From: Paenarthrobacter aurescens
GTDB lineage: Bacteria > Actinomycetota > Actinomycetes > Actinomycetales > Micrococcaceae
Direction of reading: 5' to 3'
Length of the DNA: 64,000 nucleotides
Assembly: GCF_041549525.1 (NCBI RefSeq)
Contig: NZ_CP157456.1
Location: 2,418,001-2,482,000 of the forward strand
Under the pieces are notes generated by a model that ran no database searches, was not told where the DNA came from, and saw only the letters and a list, made by a program, of their open reading frames with translations. A program made the position numbers and the translations under genes. This document shows positions 43,446 through 53,261 of the stretch, in pieces. Numbering within the stretch: position 1 is the stretch's first letter; the number at the start of each line of letters is the position of its first letter.

Positions 43446-44372
43446 TCAGGCCCTCGGGTGCGCCTGCTGGTAGCTCTTGCGGAGACGGTCCACAGAGACG
43501 TGGGTATAGATCTGCGTAGTAGCAAGGCTGCTGTGCCCAAGAATTTCCTGCACAGCGCGAAGGTCCGCTCCCCCGTCCAACAAGTGGGTGGCCGCGCTGT
43601 GCCGGAGCGCGTGCGGCCCCGTGGCCGAGGTATCACCCAACGCCTGGAGCAGCTTGTTGACCACAGCACGTACTTGGCGCGGATCAACCCGGTTGCCACG
43701 CACCCCCAGGAACAACGCCGGCCCGCTTGCAGCTGTTACTACCGCCGGCCTGCCTCGCCTCAGCCAGTCATCAACCGCCACAGCAGCCGGAACACCGAAC
43801 GGGACTGTCCGTTCCTTGTTGCCTTTACCCACTACCCGCAGCGTACGCCGATCAGGATCAAGGTCATCGATGTCCAGCCCGGCCAGTTCACCGACGCGGA
43901 TGCCGGTGGCATATAGAAGTTCCACCATTGCCCTGTTACGCAATGCCATTGGCCCTCCGTCAGCGGCGGCGGTGTTCAGATCGTCCACCATCCGGGCAAT
44001 CTGCTGCTGCTGAAGGACCCCCGGCAGGGACTTGTCCCGCTTGGGCGCCTGCAGTCGGACTGCCGGGTCAGTGCCGATGAGTTCCTCCCGAAGCGCCCAA
44101 CCGGTGAAGGAGCGGGCAGTTGCGGCCCGGCGCGCCAGTGTGGCCCGTGCCATGCCGGACTCGCTTTGCGCTCCAAGCCAGCGCCGCAATGAGCCCAACT
44201 GCAGTTGCCCCAACTCCTGGACACCCTCTGCCACGGCGAAACCGAGAAGACTCTCGACGTCGGCCAGGTAAGCACGGACTGTGTGAGCAGACCTGGCCCG
44301 TTCGCCTTCCAAGTAACGCCGAAAGCCCTCGACAGCACTTTGCAGCGGTGCTGGTAATGGTTGTCCGTTCAC
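43446..44372 (-). CDS. xerC: Tyrosine recombinase XerC
   Basis: A 308-residue site-specific recombinase. The N-terminal SAM-like domain (LQSAVEGFRRYLEGERARSAHTVRAYLADVESL) precedes the catalytic domain with Arg in ATGIRVGELAGLDI, Lys in GKGNKERTVPFG, HALRHSAATHLL (His-x-x-Arg), His in LGHSSLATTQ and the nucleophilic Tyr in IYTHVS. With XerD it resolves chromosome dimers at dif. I use GTG 44372 (MNGQPLPAPLQSAVEGF), which gives the usual N-terminus; AGGAAGG abuts it closely, so the exact start is uncertain. Confidence 0.92.
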   Translation of the reverse strand: MNGQPLPAPLQSAVEGFRRYLEGERARSAHTVRAYLADVESLLGFAVAEGVQELGQLQLGSLRRWLGAQSESGMARATLARRAATARSFTGWALREELIGTDPAVRLQAPKRDKSLPGVLQQQQIARMVDDLNTAAADGGPMALRNRAMVELLYATGIRVGELAGLDIDDLDPDRRTLRVVGKGNKERTVPFGVPAAVAVDDWLRRGRPAVVTAASGPALFLGVRGNRVDPRQVRAVVNKLLQALGDTSATGPHALRHSAATHLLDGGADLRAVQEILGHSSLATTQIYTHVSVDRLRKSYQQAHPRA

Positions 44373-44433
44373 CCTTCCTACTGTGCCAGCCTCCGGCGCA
44401 AACCCGGTGTACCAACATGCTTCCGTTACCGGG

Positions 44434-45666
44434 CTAGGAAGTTTTGCTTCGTTTCCAGGCACCCCGTTCGGAGCTGGCTAAACCAAGCAGACCCAACCGG
44501 CCCAAGCCGGCACGCACAGCGTCTGCACTCAACCCAGCCACCACCGTCAGCTTCTCCACTGAACTTGCGGATCGAAGCGGCAAAGCGTCGAGAAGAATCA
44601 GGTCCTCCAGGGACAGTCCATCGTGCACGGCAGCGCCGGTGTCCCTGTCCTCGCTGAGGCGTTCACCTATCCCGCCGGCAAGTTCTGCAATCTCCCCGAC
44701 GTCGGTGACGCACACAGCTCCGCCGTCCCTAAGGAGCCTGTGGCAGCCCGCCGAGTTGGCGCTGTGAATGGAACCCGGTACCGCCGCAACCACTCTTCCA
44801 ATGCTTTCAGCATGATGAGCGGTGTTGAGTGCTCCGGATCGCCATCGGGCTTCTACAACCACCGTCACTGAAGCCAACGCCGCAATAATCCTGTTTCTTT
44901 GCAGGAATCTGTATCGGGTGGGAGCGGAGCCTGGCGGAACCTCGGAGATGACAGCACCTTGCGTGGCTACTGCCCGCAGGAGGTCTTCGTTGCCTGATGG
45001 GTAGAAGCGATCCACGCCTCCTGCCATGACGGCGATAGTGGGCACGCTGGCAACCCCACCGCTCAGGGCTCCTCTGTGGGCATGGGCGTCAATGCCGTAA
45101 GCTCCGCCGGAAACCACGGTGAATCCTCGCTGCGCCAGGCCATATGCGAGGTCGCCCGTGACGGACGCGCCGTAGTTGGTGCTGTCCCTCGACCCAACAA
45201 GGGCGATCGAATGTCCGGAACCGGGCAGAGGTTGTTCCCGTCCACGCCACCACAAGCACAGCGGCTCCTGCAGGCCAAGGGCTTCCAATTGCTCCGGCCA
45301 CAGTGCATCACCAGGGATGATCAATCGCCCTCCCAGCCTGGTCATGGTTTCCAGGTCTCTGTCAGGTGCGAGGTCCCTGACGCGGGGTGCCCAGCGACGA
45401 ACGCTCGCAGGGAGCCCGGCCCAGGACGATGCCCCTCCCCCGTCAACCAGCACTGCAGAGATCTCACGCTCCAGATTTGGCCCTGCTCCCAACTCCCCAG
45501 TTGCCACGCCCAAAGCATCCACGGCGCCCAAAGCCCGCACCAACGCCAAGCCCACGGAGTCCTGCGGCTCCATCAGCCGGGCCAGTGCTGCTCTGGCAAT
45601 TCGTTCCTTATCCTGCTTCCCCAATCCAGCCATGGCTGTGAATCCCTTCGTGTCTCTAGTACTCAT
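44434..45666 (-). CDS. dprA: DNA-processing protein DprA
   Basis: A 410-residue DprA/Smf protein that loads RecA on incoming single-stranded DNA during transformation. The Rossmann-like core includes IALVGSRDSTNYG, VVSGGAYGIDAHAHRGAL, IAVMAGGVDRFYP and FLQRNRIIAALASVTVVVEA, all standard. A C-terminal winged helix (SVEKLTVVAGLSADAVRAGL) is present. The ATG at 45666 overlaps the comM stop by 4 bp, suggesting coupling; an internal ATG at 45633 (MAGLGKQDKERIARAAL) with AAGGGA upstream is an alternative. Confidence 0.92.
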   Translation of the reverse strand: MSTRDTKGFTAMAGLGKQDKERIARAALARLMEPQDSVGLALVRALGAVDALGVATGELGAGPNLEREISAVLVDGGGASSWAGLPASVRRWAPRVRDLAPDRDLETMTRLGGRLIIPGDALWPEQLEALGLQEPLCLWWRGREQPLPGSGHSIALVGSRDSTNYGASVTGDLAYGLAQRGFTVVSGGAYGIDAHAHRGALSGGVASVPTIAVMAGGVDRFYPSGNEDLLRAVATQGAVISEVPPGSAPTRYRFLQRNRIIAALASVTVVVEARWRSGALNTAHHAESIGRVVAAVPGSIHSANSAGCHRLLRDGGAVCVTDVGEIAELAGGIGERLSEDRDTGAAVHDGLSLEDLILLDALPLRSASSVEKLTVVAGLSADAVRAGLGRLGLLGLASSERGAWKRSKTS

Positions 45667-47204
45667 GTCGCAGCCGCGGCTTGGCGCAGACCCAAAGCCT
45701 GGCCAATGTGATCGATGTCCGGTGTATCACTGTGCGCCAGGTCTGCCAGCGTCCATGCCAGCCGAAGGACCCGATCGTAGCCACGCGCAGTAAGGGTGCC
45801 TCGCTCCAGTGCAGTGTCCAGAATCCGGGTAGTCCCTGGAGCGAGCCGCAACTCACCCCGCAAGGTACGCCCGGGCACCTGCGAATTGGTCTCCAGGCCC
45901 ATGTCCGCTAGGCGCTCATGTTGCCGCTCCCTGGCCGCCATCACCCGCGCAGCTACCGTGAGTGTGTCTTCTTCCTTGCCGGCCTGGCCAAAGTCAGCCA
46001 AAGACACGCGCTCAACCTGCAATTGAATATCCACGCGGTCCAGGAGCGGCCCGGAGATCCGACCGAAGTACCTTCGGCGCATCATGGCAGTGCACGTACA
46101 GTCCATGCCTTTCCCGGACGCTTTCCCGCACGGGCAGGGATTCGCGGCCAGCACCAGCTGAAACCGGGCCGGATATGCCGCAGTGCCGGCTGAACGGTGT
46201 ATGACCAGCTCTCCGCTTTCCAGCGGTTGCCTCAGGGCATCCAATACCCGGCGTTCATACTCGGGAGCCTCATCCAGGAACAAGACACCACGATGTGCAC
46301 GCGAAGCGGCACCGGGCCTGGGAAGTCCCGAGCCTCCGCCGATGATGGCAGCAGAGGTGGCACTGTGGTGGGGATTCTCAAAGGGAGGCCTGCGGATGAG
46401 CGTCAGCGCCGATGACTGGACAGCTGCCAACGAGTGAATGGCGGTCACCTCCATGGCCGCTGTGCCGGCCAGGTCCGGGAGCAGGCCCGGCAAACGCTCT
46501 GCCAACATCGTTTTGCCGGCTCCCGGTGGCCCCGTCAACAACATGTGGTGTCCTCCGGCGGCGGCCACTTCCAAGGCACGGCGGGCCTCGCCCTGCCCGG
46601 ACACGTCACAGAGATCGGGCATCAGCGGCGCAATATCCGCATCATCGCTGTAGACATCGACGTCAACGGGGTTGTAATCCAGAGCGAGCTCTTTGGGATC
46701 CGCGCCGAAATCGAAGGCGAGCCGGGCAAGTGTCTTGTAGCCGCGGACCTTCGCACCCGGGACCAGCGATGCTTCCGTAACGTTGGCATCAGCCACCACA
46801 ATGTCCGGGTAGCCGGCCTGAACGGCCGCCATCACGGCAGGAAGGATGCCGCGTACAGGCCTTAATCTTCCGTCCAGCCCAAGCTCAGCAATGAATACAC
46901 TTCCGCCGATTTCACGGATGTCTCCGGCCGCATGCAGCACGGCCATAGTGATGGCCAGATCAAACCCGGAGCCTCGTTTGGGAAGTGATGCTGGAATCAG
47001 GTTGGCCGTGATCTTACGCCTGCTCAGGGGAATTCCGGAGTTTTGGGCGGCGGAGCGGATGCGCTCCTTGGCCTCGTTCAAAGCTGCATCCGGCAATCCC
47101 AGGATGATGAAGTTGGGAAGGGTTTGACCGATGTCCGCTTCGACCTCCACGATGTACCCGTTGAGCCCCACCAGGGCGACGCAGTAGCTGCGGCCGACCC
47201 CCAT
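45663..47204 (-). CDS. comM: YifB/ComM family Mg-chelatase-like AAA ATPase
   Basis: A 513-residue hexameric helicase. The N-terminal Lon-like domain holds VALVGLNGYIVEVEADIGQTLPNFIILGLPDAAL; the AAA core has Walker A GPPGAGKTMLAERLPGLLP and Walker B RGVLFLDEAPEY; the C-terminal Mg-chelatase region includes NPCPCGKASGKGMDCTC. ComM helps branch migration during natural transformation. It overlaps dprA by 4 bp and meets yraN at 1 bp, so yraN-comM-dprA is one translational unit. Confidence 0.93.
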   Translation of the reverse strand: MGVGRSYCVALVGLNGYIVEVEADIGQTLPNFIILGLPDAALNEAKERIRSAAQNSGIPLSRRKITANLIPASLPKRGSGFDLAITMAVLHAAGDIREIGGSVFIAELGLDGRLRPVRGILPAVMAAVQAGYPDIVVADANVTEASLVPGAKVRGYKTLARLAFDFGADPKELALDYNPVDVDVYSDDADIAPLMPDLCDVSGQGEARRALEVAAAGGHHMLLTGPPGAGKTMLAERLPGLLPDLAGTAAMEVTAIHSLAAVQSSALTLIRRPPFENPHHSATSAAIIGGGSGLPRPGAASRAHRGVLFLDEAPEYERRVLDALRQPLESGELVIHRSAGTAAYPARFQLVLAANPCPCGKASGKGMDCTCTAMMRRRYFGRISGPLLDRVDIQLQVERVSLADFGQAGKEEDTLTVAARVMAARERQHERLADMGLETNSQVPGRTLRGELRLAPGTTRILDTALERGTLTARGYDRVLRLAWTLADLAHSDTPDIDHIGQALGLRQAAAAT

Positions 47205-47560
47205 CAGAGAACACCGCGCAAATGCTCCAGAAACGGCTCACCGAAGCCGCTGTCAATTACGGACACAACATCAATCCGTCGTCGCAGCGCCTTCAGATCA
47301 TGTTCCCTGCACCACAAGGAAGAGAGCCGATATAGACGGGCGAGCTTGGTTGCGCCCACGGCCTCAAAAGGATGACCGTAATCCAGGCTCTTCCGGGTCT
47401 TCACTTCGGCAACAACAAGCGTGTTGCCCTCGATCGCAACGATGTCGATCTCACCGTCACGGCACCGCCAATTGCGATCCACGATCCTCATTCCCTGGTT
47501 CTCCAGGAAATCAGCCGCCAGTGCTTCGCCGTTACGGCCAAGCAGGTCTTTTGCTCTCAT
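47204..47560 (-). CDS. YraN family (UPF0102) putative nuclease
   Basis: A 118-residue restriction-endonuclease-like protein. The conserved core RNGEALAADFLENQGMRIVDRNWRCRDGEIDIVA, then TLVVAEVKTRK contains the D/E-x-K catalytic set (Glu in DGEIDI, and EVK). Function in the cell is unclear, with DNA processing suspected from its company with comM and dprA. ATG 47560 has GGAGGT 7 nt upstream. The product was previously annotated as hypothetical in many genomes. Confidence 0.9.
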   Translation of the reverse strand: MRAKDLLGRNGEALAADFLENQGMRIVDRNWRCRDGEIDIVAIEGNTLVVAEVKTRKSLDYGHPFEAVGATKLARLYRLSSLWCREHDLKALRRRIDVVSVIDSGFGEPFLEHLRGVL

Positions 47561-47685
47561 GACCACCACCTCCAAACACCAGCTTTCAGGCTGGCGGGGT
47601 GAGGCGGCAGGGGGTCACTGCGCTATGTGGGTAAAACCGAAAAAGTCACCGGTGTGGAGGAATACTGAAGCGGGAAAGGCAGGCG

Positions 47686-48030
47686 TTAGTTGCCCAGATC
47701 TCCCAAGTCCCCAAGTCCGCCGTCCTTCGGCAAAGCCAGGTCCTCGCTACGCGGCAGTTCTTCGACGTTGACGTCCTTGAACGTGATGACCCGTACATTC
47801 TTGACGAAGCGGGCGGAGCGATAGACGTCCCAGACCCACGCATCCTGCAAGGTGAGGTCAAAGTAGACTTCGCCGTCCGCGCTGCGGGCTTGCAGGTCCA
47901 CATGATTGGCCAAGTAGAAACGCCGCTCGGTTTCAACTACGTAGCTGAACAGACCGACAACATCCCGGTACTCGCGGTAGAGCTGAAGCTCCATGTCGGT
48001 TTCATAGTTCTCAAGGTCCTCAGCGCTCAT
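47686..48030 (-). CDS. DUF2469 family protein
   Basis: A 114-residue acidic actinobacterial protein (MSAEDLENYETDMELQLYREYRDVVGLFSYVVETERRFYLAN). It is a standard neighbour of rnhB and lepB in actinobacteria, with unknown function. The C-terminus is a short repetitive tail (PKDGGLGDLGDLGN) with tandem GDL units. ATG 48030 gives the family N-terminus; an upstream in-frame start at 48069 is not supported. Confidence 0.88.
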   Translation of the reverse strand: MSAEDLENYETDMELQLYREYRDVVGLFSYVVETERRFYLANHVDLQARSADGEVYFDLTLQDAWVWDVYRSARFVKNVRVITFKDVNVEELPRSEDLALPKDGGLGDLGDLGN

Positions 48031-48087
48031 AGTTCCATCTTGCACTATCAGCCGGGCCGCCCGCGCCACATGGGGTGACAGCGTGGG

Positions 48088-48873
48088 TCAGGAAGGAATT
48101 ATGCCAACTTCTTCAGGGCCTGTGAGGTTCCAGCTGGTCCGGTGATGGACGCTGGGTCCTTGCAACCGGATCACATCCCGGTGTGCAGCGGTAGCGTACC
48201 CCTTGTTGACGTTCCACCCGTAAGAGGGAACTTCAGAATGCAGGTCCACCATGATCCGGTCCCGGGCAACTTTGGCCAGAACACTGGCAGCAGCAACACT
48301 CAGGCAACTCATATCCGCCTTGATCCTGGTATGCACAGGAGCCTCACACCACGGACCAAGGTCCGGGGAGTCGAAGAGTGAGGCCTGAACATCAGGTGAC
48401 AACCAATTGTGGCTGCCATCCAGCAGTACAACGTCCGGTGTGATGCCACCGGCAAGGATCTCCAGCCAAGCACGGGTGCCAGCCAAACGGAGGGCGGCGA
48501 TGATGCCGATGTCATCAATTTCCCGGGAAGAGGCGTGCCCTACCGCGGAGGCAACAGCCCACTCGCGAACCAAAGGTTCAAGTCTGTCCCGGTCCTCGGG
48601 CTTGAGGAGCTTGCTGTCCTTAACCTCTGCCAGCAGACCGTGCTCTTCAAGGTCCACCACAGCAATCCCAACGCTGACCGGCCCCGCAAGGGCGCCCCGC
48701 CCCACCTCATCCACTCCGGCAAGGAAGCGCACCCCGGAGGACAAGAAGGATCGTTCTATCTCAAGGGTAGGGACACCCACCGGGCTCTTGGCCTTTGCAG
48801 TGGATCCAGCTTTTGACCTCGCCGAAGTCCTGGCAGGGACCTTGCCCTTGGAACCGGTAGCCGTAGATGCCAT
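48088..48873 (-). CDS. rnhB: Ribonuclease HII
   Basis: A 261-residue RNase H type 2 that cleaves RNA in RNA:DNA hybrids and removes single ribonucleotides. Motifs are [22 protein letters not shown] (DEG), [13 protein letters not shown] and [21 protein letters not shown] with the final Asp. The first 40 residues are a basic, low-complexity extension ([19 protein letters not shown]), typical of actinobacterial versions. It lies between lepB and DUF2469. Start ATG 48873 has weak Shine-Dalgarno support. Confidence 0.92.
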   Translation of the reverse strand: MASTATGSKGKVPARTSARSKAGSTAKAKSPVGVPTLEIERSFLSSGVRFLAGVDEVGRGALAGPVSVGIAVVDLEEHGLLAEVKDSKLLKPEDRDRLEPLVREWAVASAVGHASSREIDDIGIIAALRLAGTRAWLEILAGGITPDVVLLDGSHNWLSPDVQASLFDSPDLGPWCEAPVHTRIKADMSCLSVAAASVLAKVARDRIMVDLHSEVPSYGWNVNKGYATAAHRDVIRLQGPSVHHRTSWNLTGPEEVGIIPS

Positions 48874-48905
48874 GTATTTTGCCCTATGCTCAGTCTGCCA
48901 GTGCT

Positions 48906-49733
48906 CTAGTTGGCCGGGGTACCGTCAGGGACATCGCGGAAAACATCCTGGTAGTTATCCAGGATGGTCCAGCGGTTGATCGGCCAGGCAATGACGGTGG
49001 CTTTGCCTTCAACATCTTCAATGTTGATGAAACCCCCGTTGACTTCCTGGTGCATCCGGGAGTCTTCGGAGTGGTTGCGGTTGTCGCCCATCACCCACAC
49101 TTTTCCTTCCGGAACAACAATATCGAAGGTCTTCGGCTGCGGCACCTCGGCCGGGTTGATGTAGGTTTCATTCACTGGCACCCCGTTAATGGACAGCCGA
49201 CCCTCAGCGTCGCAACAGGAGACCCTGTCCCCCGGAAGGCCTATGACGCGCTTGACCAGGTGCTGATCATTGTTATCAGGAGCCAGGCCAACGAACTCCA
49301 GGCCATCGCCCACCCAGTCCATAGGTCCGGCCGGCTTCGCCGCCACCGGGGGCAACCAGGCTTGGGCATCCTTGAAGACCACAACGTCCCCGCGTGCGAG
49401 GTCGAATGGCCCCGGTACCAGGAGGTTGATGAAGATGCGATCGTTGACGTCCAGCGTGCTTTCCATGGACTCGGAGGGGATGTAGAACGCCCTGAACAGG
49501 AAAGTCTTGAGCAGGAAGGACAGCACCAGAGCAATCGCCACTACCGTGACGATCTCCTTGACCCAGACGAGGACCGGGTTCTTACGGGGCTTTTCGGCTG
49601 CATGTGAACCGCCTTCGGACGGTGAGCCCTCATTCGGGCCAGGTTCAGCCACGCCGGCGGCACTTGCCGTTCCATCCGAGAGCCGGGCGTCGTCGTCGTA
49701 CCGCTCGGGGTTCTCTGGAGCTTTGTCCGGCAT
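48906..49733 (-). CDS. lepB: Signal peptidase I (first copy)
   Basis: A 275-residue type I signal peptidase. After a cytoplasmic N-terminus and one membrane segment ([22 protein letters not shown]) come [15 protein letters not shown] with the catalytic Ser, and [16 protein letters not shown] with the catalytic Lys. The C-terminal box E is [15 protein letters not shown]. Its ATG directly follows the TAA of a second signal peptidase gene (TAAATG), so the tandem pair is cotranscribed. Confidence 0.93.
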   Translation of the reverse strand: MPDKAPENPERYDDDARLSDGTASAAGVAEPGPNEGSPSEGGSHAAEKPRKNPVLVWVKEIVTVVAIALVLSFLLKTFLFRAFYIPSESMESTLDVNDRIFINLLVPGPFDLARGDVVVFKDAQAWLPPVAAKPAGPMDWVGDGLEFVGLAPDNNDQHLVKRVIGLPGDRVSCCDAEGRLSINGVPVNETYINPAEVPQPKTFDIVVPEGKVWVMGDNRNHSEDSRMHQEVNGGFINIEDVEGKATVIAWPINRWTILDNYQDVFRDVPDGTPAN

Positions 49734-50411
49734 TTACTGTCCGTTCTTCGGTGGTGTTTCGGCCTGCGCTGAGCGAGGCATCTCTGCAAATCTATCAAGT
49801 GGCCAGACAATCCGGACCGGTTGGCCTATAACGCGATCAACGGGAACCATGCCACCGCCCGGGGCACCCAAAAGGCCCCGCGAATCAGCAGAACGCGAAC
49901 GGTGGTCCCCCATGAGCCAAAGGCGGCCCTGAGGGACTACGACGTCGAATTTCTGCTTGCTCGGTTCATCCCCCGGATACAGATAGGGTTCCTCAAGAAC
50001 CTGACCGTTGACCGTGAGGTTTCCTGCGGCATCACAGCACTGGATGTGGTCTCCCGCCACCCCGATGACCCGCTTGACGTAGGTGGTGTCGCTGCCGGTA
50101 AGCCCGAACCACTGGCTCGCCGCTGACACTGCATCGACGAAGGGCCCCTGCCCACTGCTCAGAGGAGCGAAGGAACCGCGGCCGTCGAAGACCACAACAT
50201 CCCCGCGGCGTATCGGCTCGGAGTTGAACGCCACGCGCGAGACCAGTATCCGGTCTCCTTCTTCAAGGAGGGGTTCCATGGACTCGGAAGGAATGTAATA
50301 GACGTCAAGCCACAAGGAACGGACCAGGCCGCTGATGGCCACGGCCAGCACCAGGGCGAGTAAAACAAAACGCCAGCCCTGTTTCCGGGGCTGGCGTTCT
50401 GATGTGTCCAT
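49734..50411 (-). CDS. lepB: Signal peptidase I (second copy)
   Basis: A 225-residue paralogue with the same motifs: membrane segment WRFVLLALVLAVAISGLVRSLW, catalytic Ser in PSESMEPLLEEGDRIL, catalytic Lys in YVKRVIGVAGDHIQCC and LWLMGDHRSRSADSR. It is shorter by about 50 residues at the N-terminus, with a brief cytoplasmic start (MDTSERQPRKQGWRF). ATG 50411 is used. Two adjacent copies may divide substrates. Confidence 0.92.
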   Translation of the reverse strand: MDTSERQPRKQGWRFVLLALVLAVAISGLVRSLWLDVYYIPSESMEPLLEEGDRILVSRVAFNSEPIRRGDVVVFDGRGSFAPLSSGQGPFVDAVSAASQWFGLTGSDTTYVKRVIGVAGDHIQCCDAAGNLTVNGQVLEEPYLYPGDEPSKQKFDVVVPQGRLWLMGDHRSRSADSRGLLGAPGGGMVPVDRVIGQPVRIVWPLDRFAEMPRSAQAETPPKNGQ

Positions 50412-50491
50412 GACTCGTATCCCTGTTGCGTTGCGGATTGCTCCGGAACAACCGGGCACGAATCCTGGACCCGTTACGTAAGTCGAAAGAC

Positions 50492-50845
50492 CTACTTGGC
50501 GAAGTCGCGCTTTTCCTTGATCTTCGCAGCCTTACCGCGCAGTGCACGCATGTAGTAAAGCTTGGCGCGGCGGACGTCACCCTTGGTGACGACCTCGATC
50601 TTGTCGATGATCGGGGAGTGTACCGGGAAGGTACGCTCTACGCCGACACCGAAGGAGACCTTACGGACGGTGAAGGTTTCGCGAACGCCGTCACCCTGGC
50701 GGCCCAGGACGAAGCCCTGGAATACCTGGACACGGGAGTTCTTGCCTTCGATGATGTTGACGTGAACCTTGAGGGTATCGCCCGCGCGGAACTCGGGAAC
50801 ATCATTACGCAGCGAAGCTGCATCTACGACATCGAGGATATGCAT
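50492..50845 (-). CDS. rplS: 50S ribosomal protein L19
   Basis: A 117-residue L19: [48 protein letters not shown] and [26 protein letters not shown] lies 7-8 nt before ATG 50845; the frame continues upstream to 50869 but family alignment starts here. It sits at the subunit interface. A 267-bp gap separates it from trmD upstream, so it may have its own promoter. Confidence 0.96.
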   Translation of the reverse strand: MHILDVVDAASLRNDVPEFRAGDTLKVHVNIIEGKNSRVQVFQGFVLGRQGDGVRETFTVRKVSFGVGVERTFPVHSPIIDKIEVVTKGDVRRAKLYYMRALRGKAAKIKEKRDFAK

Positions 50846-51112
50846 TAATCCACTCCTGGTGAACGCCACAGGTCATTCACTTTGGGTTACGGCAGACAAG
50901 CCCGGGGCACAAAGGCCTACCGGAAATCTCCGCCGAAGTTTCTTAGTGTCCGGCTCTGCCACTGATTGGCATTGCCGGGTTGTCCGACTGTTGGCTGATC
51001 TCCCCCTGTGGCAGGTGTCAGCCCAGCAGACACAAGGGTTAATTCTGCCATAGTCGCCACCATCCGGCCAACTGCCCGGACTTTGCCCACTTTACGACGG
51101 CGGGAAGCGGAC

Positions 51113-51913
51113 TTAGTTGTTGTCCTTGCCGTCACGCTTGGCCCGCAGGCGGCCATCAACGACGTCGTAGCCCAGGTCCGCGAGGGCCTGACGGTCCGCA
51201 CGACTCAAGACGCCGGCGTCGAGGCCTTCCATCAGATCCGGCCTGCGCTCAGCTGTCCGACGGAACTGCTCGTGGCGCCGCCATTGTGCGATTTTTCCGT
51301 GGTTACCGCTCAGAAGGACGGGCGGGACGTCATGATCACGCCACGCTGAAGGCTTGGTGTACACGGGATATTCCAGGAGACCATCCGAGTGGGACTCTTC
51401 AACCAGGGACTCCGGGTTGCCCACCACACCTGGAAGGAGGCGCCCGATCGCTTCGACCATGGCCAGCACCGCAACCTCGCCGCCGTTGAGAACGTAATCA
51501 CCAAGGCTGACGGGCCGGACCGTGAAATGATCCTGAGCCCAATCGATCACGCGTTCGTCAATGCCTTCGTAGCGGCCGCACGCGAAAACGAGTTGTTGTT
51601 CTTCGGCCAGCTCATAAGCCAAGGCCTGATTGAATTTTTCCCCTGCCGGCGACGGCACAATCAGCACCGGCTTGGAGTCCATGCCTGCTCCGGCAACTGA
51701 TTCCAGCGCCTGAGCCCACGGCTCGGGTTTCATGACCATTCCGGCACCGCCACCATAGGGCGTGTCATCAACCGTCCGGTGCCTGTCCGTGGTGAAGGAG
51801 CGCAGATCGTGGACGTTCAGCTCCAGCAATCCGTCCTGGCGGGCCTTGCCTATGAGTGATAGCTCCAGCGGAGCGAGGTACTCAGGAAAGATACTGACAA
51901 CATCGATCCTCAT
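51113..51913 (-). CDS. trmD: tRNA (guanine-N1)-methyltransferase
   Basis: A 266-residue SPOUT enzyme that makes m1G37. [50 protein letters not shown] and [17 protein letters not shown] (the knot and SAM pocket) are all standard. Length is slightly above the usual 240-250 owing to a C-terminal tail ending in RDGKDNN. Its ATG abuts the rimM TGA (TGAATG). Confidence 0.96.
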   Translation of the reverse strand: MRIDVVSIFPEYLAPLELSLIGKARQDGLLELNVHDLRSFTTDRHRTVDDTPYGGGAGMVMKPEPWAQALESVAGAGMDSKPVLIVPSPAGEKFNQALAYELAEEQQLVFACGRYEGIDERVIDWAQDHFTVRPVSLGDYVLNGGEVAVLAMVEAIGRLLPGVVGNPESLVEESHSDGLLEYPVYTKPSAWRDHDVPPVLLSGNHGKIAQWRRHEQFRRTAERRPDLMEGLDAGVLSRADRQALADLGYDVVDGRLRAKRDGKDNN

Positions 51914-52468
51914 TCAGGCATCATCCCCGGCACCATCCTTGGGCTCCTTGGGGTTCTCGTCGTTGATCTCGAAGAGGCCCGACGGCGGAGTGATAAGGAT
52001 GTAGCCATCCTCGACGTTGACCTCCGGAACGATTTCTTCAACGAAGGGAACGAGGATTTCCTTGCCGTCGGGAGCCTTGACTGTCAGGAGGTCCTGGACG
52101 GGCAAGGTTGTGAGCGCGGCCACTGTGCCCACTACCTGCGAACCAACCCGGGCCTCCAGGCCCACCAGCTCGTGCTCGTACCAGCCTTCGTCGTCGTCTT
52201 CGTCGTCGAGTTCCTCGGTTTCGATGAAGAGCTTCGCCCCCCGGATGACCTCGGCGGCGTTACGGTCCGCGATTTCCTCGAAGCCCAGCAGGAGGATGTC
52301 CTTGTTCCACCGGGCACTGCGGATGGTCAGCGGGCCGGCCGAAGCCGGCTCCACCACAAACTCGGTTCCAGCGACGAATCGCTCGGAAGGCGCGTCGGTG
52401 AGTACCTGCACCGTTACCTCGCCGCGAATACCGTGCGGTTTGCCGATCCGGGCCACCTGGAGCTGCAT
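51914..52468 (-). CDS. rimM: Ribosome maturation factor RimM
   Basis: A 184-residue 30S assembly factor. The N-terminal domain (LQVARIGKPHGIRGEVTVQVLTD) is joined to the PRC barrel with EEIVPEVNVEDGYILITPPSGLFEIN. An acidic insert (ETEELDDEDDDEGWYEHEL) lies between the two parts. AGAGGA precedes ATG 52468. It is followed without gap by trmD, a classic pair. Confidence 0.94.
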   Translation of the reverse strand: MQLQVARIGKPHGIRGEVTVQVLTDAPSERFVAGTEFVVEPASAGPLTIRSARWNKDILLLGFEEIADRNAAEVIRGAKLFIETEELDDEDDDEGWYEHELVGLEARVGSQVVGTVAALTTLPVQDLLTVKAPDGKEILVPFVEEIVPEVNVEDGYILITPPSGLFEINDENPKEPKDGAGDDA

Positions 52469-52535
52469 GGATTCCTCTGAATTCTTATGTACCGCGCCGC
52501 CGGGCAGCCACGGTGATGAAATGGGGGATAAAGCA

Positions 52536-52573
52536 ATCCGGCCCCTCCACCATATTCGGTGAAGGGGCCGGAT
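52536..52573. other. Hairpin between khpA and rimM
   Basis: A 16-bp stem (52536-52551 with 52558-52573) with one mismatch and a 6-nt loop inside the 130-bp gap of the rpsP-khpA-rimM-trmD operon. On the minus strand a short TGCTTTATCC follows, too weak for efficient termination; it may be an attenuator or RNA-processing site. Confidence 0.55.
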
Positions 52574-52597
52574 CTAAGACAAGTAGTGCTGAGCGCG

Positions 52598-52840
52598 TTA
52601 CCGGCGACGGTCGGTGTCGACGACGTCGACCCTGACCTGCTCGCCACCAGCCAAAGCTGCAACCACTGTGCGCAATGCGCGTGCGGTGCGTCCCTGACGG
52701 CCGATCACCCGTCCGAGGTCCTCCTGGTGAACACGCACCTCGAGGGATTCCCCGCGGCGATTGTTCTTGGCACTGACCTTGACATCCTCAGGGCTGTCAA
52801 CGATCCCACGGACCAAGTGCTCGAGCGCTTCTGCCAGCAA
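52598..52840 (-). CDS. khpA: KH-domain RNA-binding protein (KhpA/YlqC family)
   Basis: An 80-residue single KH-domain protein; the GxxG loop is in RVIGRQGRTARALR. KhpA pairs with KhpB (not in this window) in global RNA binding and cell-division control in Gram-positives. The start is TTG 52840, with GAGG 9 nt upstream, right after the rpsP stop (1-nt gap). It sits in the standard order rpsP-khpA-rimM-trmD. Confidence 0.92.
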   Translation of the reverse strand: MLAEALEHLVRGIVDSPEDVKVSAKNNRRGESLEVRVHQEDLGRVIGRQGRTARALRTVVAALAGGEQVRVDVVDTDRRR

Positions 52841-52841
52841 C

Positions 52842-53261
52842 TTACTCAGCCTCGGTGGTCTCTGCTTCAGCCTCGGCCGGAGCTTCGGCTTCGTCCTTCT
52901 TGGCCTTCTTGGTGATGGCTTCCGGGATGATAACGGAACCCTTCTCCGGGGCTACGAAGGCTTCCTTCGGAGCTTTGGTCTTCAGGGTGCCTTCCTGGCC
53001 CGGCAGGCCCTTGAACTTCTGCCAGTCACCGGTGATCTTGAGGATCGCGGCAACCTGCTCGGTGGGCTGGGCACCAACTGAAAGCCAGTACTGGGCGCGC
53101 TCGGAAGCGACCTCGATGTACGACGGCTCTTCGGTGGGGTGGTACTTGCCGATCTCTTCAATGGCACGGCCATCGCGCTTGGCGCGGGCATCCATGACGA
53201 CGATGCGGTAGTACGGTGCGCGCATCTTACCGAAGCGCTTAAGGCGAATCTTTACGGCCAC
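52842..53261 (-). CDS. rpsP: 30S ribosomal protein S16
   Basis: A 139-residue S16: [38 protein letters not shown], then [20 protein letters not shown]. The C-terminal 50 residues are an Ala/Glu/Lys-rich tail ending ETTEAE, longer than in Escherichia coli (82 aa). The start is GTG 53261 after GGAGTGACC; the frame is open further upstream. It heads the ribosomal operon running left. Confidence 0.95.
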   Translation of the reverse strand: MAVKIRLKRFGKMRAPYYRIVVMDARAKRDGRAIEEIGKYHPTEEPSYIEVASERAQYWLSVGAQPTEQVAAILKITGDWQKFKGLPGQEGTLKTKAPKEAFVAPEKGSVIIPEAITKKAKKDEAEAPAEAEAETTEAE

